A DNA stretch of 53,873 nucleotides, taken from NCBI RefSeq assembly GCF_000336675.1, contig NZ_AOMB01000022.1:1-53873 (forward strand), written 5' to 3'. Of the stretch, positions 50,286 through 53,873 are shown piece after piece. A program made the position numbers and the translations under genes. The stretch is from Halococcus hamelinensis 100A6. Its GTDB lineage: Archaea > Halobacteriota > Halobacteria > Halobacteriales > Halococcaceae. The number at the start of each line of letters is the position of its first letter. Position 1 is the first letter of the stretch. Under the pieces are notes generated by a model, which was given only the letters and a program-made list of their open reading frames with translations, searched no databases and was not told where the DNA came from.

Positions 50286-50611
50286 GTCATCACAACCGGG
50301 GAGCAGGTGAATAAGGGTTTGCCAGGCTCGTTCAAGCAACGTCGGTGGACAACCGCGCGACCGAAACCGACAGCCCAACTACGCGAAGCGGTCGGGACGC
50401 GTCGTTGATTCGGGAACGTCTCTCCCGCCGTCGGTAGCCACTCGGTCGCCGATGGGCAGTATCGAGGAGCTCGTGGTGCCCGCCGCCACGGTGGCGTTGA
50501 ACGTCCCCGATGCCCCGAGCGCGGACGACCTCGAACGGACCACATTATAAAAAGGCGGGGTTCACTGCACACGAAAGTTGAAACGGGGCTCGCCGTAAGT
50601 CACGGACGATC
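50286..50611. other. 326-base gap with a possible 32-residue ORF and the fhs promoter
   Basis: Left part: promoter side of the PCD gene. Right part: CATTATAAAAAGG (50543-50555) is a good TATA box for formate-THF ligase, leaving a leader of about 35-40 nucleotides. Between them lies a short frame, listed separately. Nothing else is seen. Confidence 0.5.
50452..50550 (+). CDS. Possible 32-residue small protein
   Basis: ATG 50452 to TAA 50548-50550 encodes MGSIEELVVPAATV, then ALNVPDAPSADDLERTTL. Third-position GC is high and the acidic, Ala/Leu/Pro composition fits haloarchaea. The end DDLERTTL looks like a natural C-terminus. It overlaps the TATA box of the next gene. It may be a small gene or a remnant. 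No family is recognised. Confidence 0.35.
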   Translation: MGSIEELVVPAATVALNVPDAPSADDLERTTL

Positions 50612-52330
50612 ATGGCGTCGTCAGACGAACCCACCGAGGTGCCGACGGATTACGAGATCGCCCAGCAGGTCGAGACGCGACCCATCACCGAGGTCGTCGA
50701 GCCGGTCGGGCTCACCGAGGACGACCTCGAGCTCTACGGCGACGAGACCGCGAAGCTCACGTTCGACGCCATCGAACGGCTCCGGAACTCGGAGCGCGAG
50801 GACGGCGACGTGATCCTCGTGACCGGGATGACGCCGACCCCGATGGGCGAGGGGAAGACCGTCACGACCGTCGGCCTGACGCAGGCGTTCAACCACCTCG
50901 GCGAGAACGCGCTCGCGGCGGTCCGCGAACCCTCGCTCGGGCCGGTCTTCGGCGTCAAGGGCGGGGCGGCGGGCGGGGGCTACTCCCAGGTACTGCCGAT
51001 GGAGGACATCAACCTCCACTTCACCGGCGACCTCCACGCGCTCACCTCGGCGCACAACCTGGTCGCCACGATGCTCGACAACCACATCAAACAGGGCAAC
51101 GACCTCGACATCGACGTCAACCGGGTCCAGTGGCCCCGGGCGATCGACATGAACGACCGCGCGCTTCGCGAGACGGTCATCGGGCTCGGCGGCGAGGCGA
51201 CGGGCATCCCCCGCGAGGACGGCTTCATCCTGACGGCGGCCTCCGAGATGATGGCCGTGCTGTGTCTCGCCGACGACCTCGCCGACCTCGAGGAGCGCGT
51301 CGGGCGCATCATCGTCGCGTACGACGAGGACGGGGACGCCGTGACCGCCGACGACATCGAGGCCACGGGGGCGGTCACGATCCTCCTGAAGGACGCCCTC
51401 AAGCCGAACGTCGTCCAGACCATCGAGGGGACGCCGGCGTTCGTCCACGGCGGCCCGTTCGCCAACATCGCTCACGGAACCAACTCGTTGATCGCCGACG
51501 AGGCGGCTCGAAAACTCTCGGACTACCTCATTACCGAGGCGGGATTCGGCTCGGACCTGGGTGCCGAGAAGTTCATGAACGTCGTCTGTCGGCTCGGTGG
51601 GATGGAGCCCGCGGCGGTCACGCTCGTCGCCTCCGTCCGCGCGTTGAAGTACCACGGCAAGGATATGTGGCCCGCCGACCTCGACGCGCTCGACGAGGCG
51701 GACGTCGAGGCGGTGCGGGCGGGGTTCGAGAACCTCGACGCTCACGTCCGCAACCTTCAGGGGTTCGGCGTCCCAGTCGTAGTGGCGGTGAATCGGTTCC
51801 CCGGCGATACGTCCGAAGAAGTCGAAGCGGTACTCGACCACTGCCGGGAGGACCTGGGCATCGAGGCGGCCGAGTCGACGGTGTTCGAGGAGGGCGGCGC
51901 GGGCGGTGCGGACCTCGCCGAGAAACTCATGACCGCCATCGAGACGAACGAGGAGACGTTCGAGTTCCTCTACGACGTGACGGCCCCGATCGAGACGAAG
52001 ATCGAGGCGATCGCCACCGAGATCTACGGCGCGGACTCGGTCTCGATCGGGAGCGACGCCCGCGACGACATCGAACGCATGGACGAACTGGGATTCGGTG
52101 ACCTCCCGGTCGTGATGTCGAAGACCTTCCACTCGCTCAGCGACGACGCCTCGAAGAAGGGTGCGCCGACGGGCTGGGACCTCGAAATCCAGGAGGTCTA
52201 TCCCTCCGCTGGCGCGGGCTTCCTGGTCGCGCTCACCAGCGACGTGCTCACGCTGCCGGGGCTACCCGACGACCCCGCCGCCGCCAACATGGACATCGAC
52301 GACGACGGAACCGTCTCGGGATTGTTCTGA
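50612..52330 (+). CDS. fhs: Formate--tetrahydrofolate ligase
   Basis: The 572-residue protein makes 10-formyl-THF from formate, THF and ATP. It has the P-loop TGMTPTPMGEGKTVTTVGL near residues 73-91, VREPSLGPVFGVKGGAAGGGYSQVLPMEDINLHFTGD, AHGTNSLIA and ADLDALDEADVEAVRAGFENLDAHV. Length and motifs match bacterial FTHFS, which haloarchaea acquired with the THF-based one-carbon pathway. It supplies formyl groups for purines. It stands alone; folD is not adjacent in the window. Confidence 0.96.
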   Translation: MASSDEPTEVPTDYEIAQQVETRPITEVVEPVGLTEDDLELYGDETAKLTFDAIERLRNSEREDGDVILVTGMTPTPMGEGKTVTTVGLTQAFNHLGENALAAVREPSLGPVFGVKGGAAGGGYSQVLPMEDINLHFTGDLHALTSAHNLVATMLDNHIKQGNDLDIDVNRVQWPRAIDMNDRALRETVIGLGGEATGIPREDGFILTAASEMMAVLCLADDLADLEERVGRIIVAYDEDGDAVTADDIEATGAVTILLKDALKPNVVQTIEGTPAFVHGGPFANIAHGTNSLIADEAARKLSDYLITEAGFGSDLGAEKFMNVVCRLGGMEPAAVTLVASVRALKYHGKDMWPADLDALDEADVEAVRAGFENLDAHVRNLQGFGVPVVVAVNRFPGDTSEEVEAVLDHCREDLGIEAAESTVFEEGGAGGADLAEKLMTAIETNEETFEFLYDVTAPIETKIEAIATEIYGADSVSIGSDARDDIERMDELGFGDLPVVMSKTFHSLSDDASKKGAPTGWDLEIQEVYPSAGAGFLVALTSDVLTLPGLPDDPAAANMDIDDDGTVSGLF

Positions 52331-52373
52331 AGGTGACCGTCCCCGGAGTCGATCCCGGGGACACGCAGTGTCG

Positions 52374-52847
52374 TTACTCGTCGGCCTGCTGGTCACGGAC
52401 GACCGTCACCGGGGAGGCCGAACGGCGCATGACTGCTTCGGAGACGCTCCCACGCAGGATTCGCGACAGGCCGGACCGGCCGTGACTCCCCATGACGATG
52501 TGGTCGATCCCGTTTCGCTCCGAGTACTTCACGATCGAGCGGGCGGGATCGCCGAACTCGATGACCGTGGCGAGGGTGAGGCCGCGTGCATCGGCCCGCC
52601 CCTGGGCCTGCGAGAATCGCTCCCTGATGCGCTCCTTCGTCGGTTCGTACCACTCCTCGCTGTATCCCGGCATCCCCGCTCTGCCGACCGGGGAGTGATA
52701 GCCGGATTCCTCCGGTCTGGTGTCGAACGGGTTGATGACCGTGAGCAACGTGATGGTGACGTCAGGCAATGCGAGCGCGTGAACGAGCGCGGCCTCGGCT
52801 TGTGGGGACCCGTCCATCGGGACGAGAATGTTTTTGGCAGTTGACAT
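52374..52847 (-). CDS. Universal stress protein (UspA family)
   Basis: The 157-residue protein has the Usp fold: start NILVPMDGSPQAEAALVHALAL, and the ATP-binding GSHGRSGLSRILRGSVSEAVMRRSASPVTVV at the C-terminus (G-2X-G-9X-G-S). ATG 52847 is used because MSTAKNILVPMDGS is the family start; the frame opens further upstream. An insertion of about 25 residues after VINPFDT (YHSPVGRAGMPGYSEEWY) is usual for haloarchaeal members. It is convergent with fhs. Confidence 0.95.
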   Translation of the reverse strand: MSTAKNILVPMDGSPQAEAALVHALALPDVTITLLTVINPFDTRPEESGYHSPVGRAGMPGYSEEWYEPTKERIRERFSQAQGRADARGLTLATVIEFGDPARSIVKYSERNGIDHIVMGSHGRSGLSRILRGSVSEAVMRRSASPVTVVRDQQADE

Positions 52848-53208
52848 TTGACATCGGTAACTCCGTTGTGTGCCCGCGACCGACCCCTCGGGAGCCAGTA
52901 CGAGCCAGCCGCTCCGTACGGTTCGTTCACGTCCCACATGCTTAACCGCTGAGCAGGAGTGCGCAGGCACCCTCGGCGGACCACGGCCTGAACGGGGATT
53001 CGGGGCTGTTCCATGGAGTCGGGGCCCGAGCGGTTCGCGTGGGGGGTCGTCGGGAACGGCGAAGCGCGCTCGAAAGCTCAAGGTTTATGCGAGGGTATCG
53101 CATCCGTTCGCCCCGGAGTTATTCGGTCTCCGGCGACCGACGAGGTGGATCGGAGTGATGGCGGCTTCGTTTCTGTTCGGCTCTCGACTCGAAAACCAGG
53201 ATGATACC
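52848..53208. other. 361-base divergent region between usp and the Nramp gene
   Basis: No gene is supported; a 63-codon plus-strand ORF has ordinary shadow composition. GGTTAAGC on the minus strand (about 52938-52945) and AGGTTTATGC (53080-53089) on the plus strand are possible TATA boxes for usp and the transporter, respectively, each giving a leader of about 70-100 nucleotides. Confidence 0.45.
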
Positions 53209-53873
53209 ATGAACGTGATGGAGAACACGCCGTTGGAGGGGTTCTTCGACGAATACGGTCTCGGGTTCGTGATGGTCGCGAGCTACTTCGGTTCGGGCTC
53301 GGTGTTCATCGCGAGTTCGGCCGGGGTCCAGTACGGCTACGCACTGCTCTGGGCGGTGGTCGCGGCGGTCGTGCTCGGGTTCATCGCCCAGTACATCAGC
53401 GCCAGGTGTGGCATCTTCGGGAAGCCACTGATGGTGTTCGTCCACGACCGGCTCGGAGCCCCGACCGCCACCGCCATCGCGGTCGTGCTCTCGCTGGGGT
53501 GTGTCGCGTGGGGGCTTGAACTCACGGCCGCCGTCGGAAAGGGTATCTCGGTTCTCCTCGCTGGCGCGGGCTACGCCGTCGGCTGGATGCCGCTCGCGGT
53601 GCTGTGTGCCGTCGTCGCCGTCGTGGTCGGCATCCTCGGCTACGACGCGGTCGAGAAGGTGATGGTCGCGCTGATGTTCGGCCTCCTGATCGCCTACGTG
53701 GTCGTCGCCGGCGGGAGCTCGCCGTCCCTCGTCGGGATGGTGGGCGGGATGGTTCCCCGGATCCCCGAGCTCGGCGCGCTCGCCCTCGTCGCCGGGATCC
53801 TCGGGACGACCGCGCTCTGGCCCAACTTCTTCCTCGAATCCATCCTCGTTCGGGAGAAGGGCTGGACCGACGA
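53209..53873 (+). CDS. Nramp-family metal ion transporter, N-terminal part (3' end outside window)
   Basis: The frame is open from ATG 53209 to the window end (221 residues). It has about six hydrophobic helices and the Nramp N-terminal order, with SSAGVQYGYALLWAVV matching the TM1-TM2 segment of MntH/Nramp. The metal-binding DPGN of TM1 is not present; SYFGSGSVFIAS stands in its place. It may therefore carry a different ion or belong to an Nramp-related group. An in-frame ATG at 53158 would add 17 residues, but their lower GC at third positions favours 53209. Confidence 0.8.
   Translation, partial: MNVMENTPLEGFFDEYGLGFVMVASYFGSGSVFIASSAGVQYGYALLWAVVAAVVLGFIAQYISARCGIFGKPLMVFVHDRLGAPTATAIAVVLSLGCVAWGLELTAAVGKGISVLLAGAGYAVGWMPLAVLCAVVAVVVGILGYDAVEKVMVALMFGLLIAYVVVAGGSSPSLVGMVGGMVPRIPELGALALVAGILGTTALWPNFFLESILVREKGWTD

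Noticed and set aside
53013-53204. 63-codon ORF before the Nramp gene
   Set aside because: No family resemblance, mixed composition, and it spans the presumed promoter.
1-53873. tRNA, rRNA genes and CRISPR arrays
   Set aside because: Looked for T-loop GTTCRA motifs with matching acceptor ends and for regular spaced repeats. None was convincing by eye; a tRNAscan-SE run would settle it.

Overview
The window is chromosomal DNA from a halophilic archaeon (class Halobacteria). The DNA is GC-rich and the predicted proteins are strongly acidic. The gene set is archaeal: thermosome, membrane-anchored LonB, ribosomal protein S17e, archaeal NadM, CofD (coenzyme F420), the DHQ synthase II / ADH synthase route to shikimate, a single-domain DUF1931 histone-fold protein and DUF5518. 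Many genes have a TATA-like box about 25-30 bases before the start codon, as expected for leaderless haloarchaeal transcripts. I cannot name the genus. Gene density is high and most of the window is housekeeping.

Layout. 1-9.4 kb: end of a MeaB-type GTPase, a class III aminotransferase, a PNPOx-like protein, a GT2 glycosyltransferase, a thermosome subunit, a methyltransferase, then nadM plus a SAM hydrolase diverging from lonB. 9.4-16.9 kb: a CaiB-type CoA transferase, a three-gene iron/siderophore ABC importer, DpsA ferritin, a small protein and a MATE exporter. Five copies of a TTAGG-N4-CCTAA palindrome sit at the promoters here and suggest one metal-responsive regulon. 17-24 kb: an MGMT-like protein without its cysteine, trpC-trpB-trpA, ADH synthase and DHQ synthase II (aromatic amino acid synthesis), with an HAD hydrolase and RimI. 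Two TGTACA boxes cover the trpC core promoter.

24-30 kb: cupin, aldo-keto reductase, then three minus-strand genes for a Thr/Pro/Glu-rich membrane protein, a ferritin-like/lamin-tail fusion and a Thr-Pro-rich lipoprotein, then an NDH-2-like oxidoreductase. 30-34.3 kb: cofD and three ATGA-overlapped genes (Dus-like, CitG-like, DUF447), then an acetamidase. 34.3-39.2 kb: rps17e, asd, an AEC transporter, a D-2-hydroxyacid dehydrogenase and a geranylgeranyl-reductase-like flavoprotein.

39.2-39.9 kb is a gene-free mosaic: a degenerate IS200/IS605-type end touching the upstream stop codon, then three exact 50-bp repeat units, each folding into two hairpins whose stems co-vary between units. Next to it is a pair resembling bacterial MrfB/MrfA (YprB/YprA), a DEDDy exonuclease with helix-hairpin-helix motifs and a DUF1998 helicase, probably DNA repair. 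44.4-48.5 kb holds small haloarchaeal proteins, a frameshifted membrane-protein gene, DUF5518 and a surface protein with about 30 Gly-X-Asp triplets behind a very AT-rich leader. The window ends with an MFS transporter, PCD dehydratase, formate-THF ligase, a universal stress protein and the start of an Nramp-family transporter cut by the window edge.

The strongest candidates for something undescribed are the co-varying 50-bp hairpin repeats beside the nuclease/helicase pair, the TTAGG-N4-CCTAA regulon, and the cofD-Dus-CitG-DUF447 operon.
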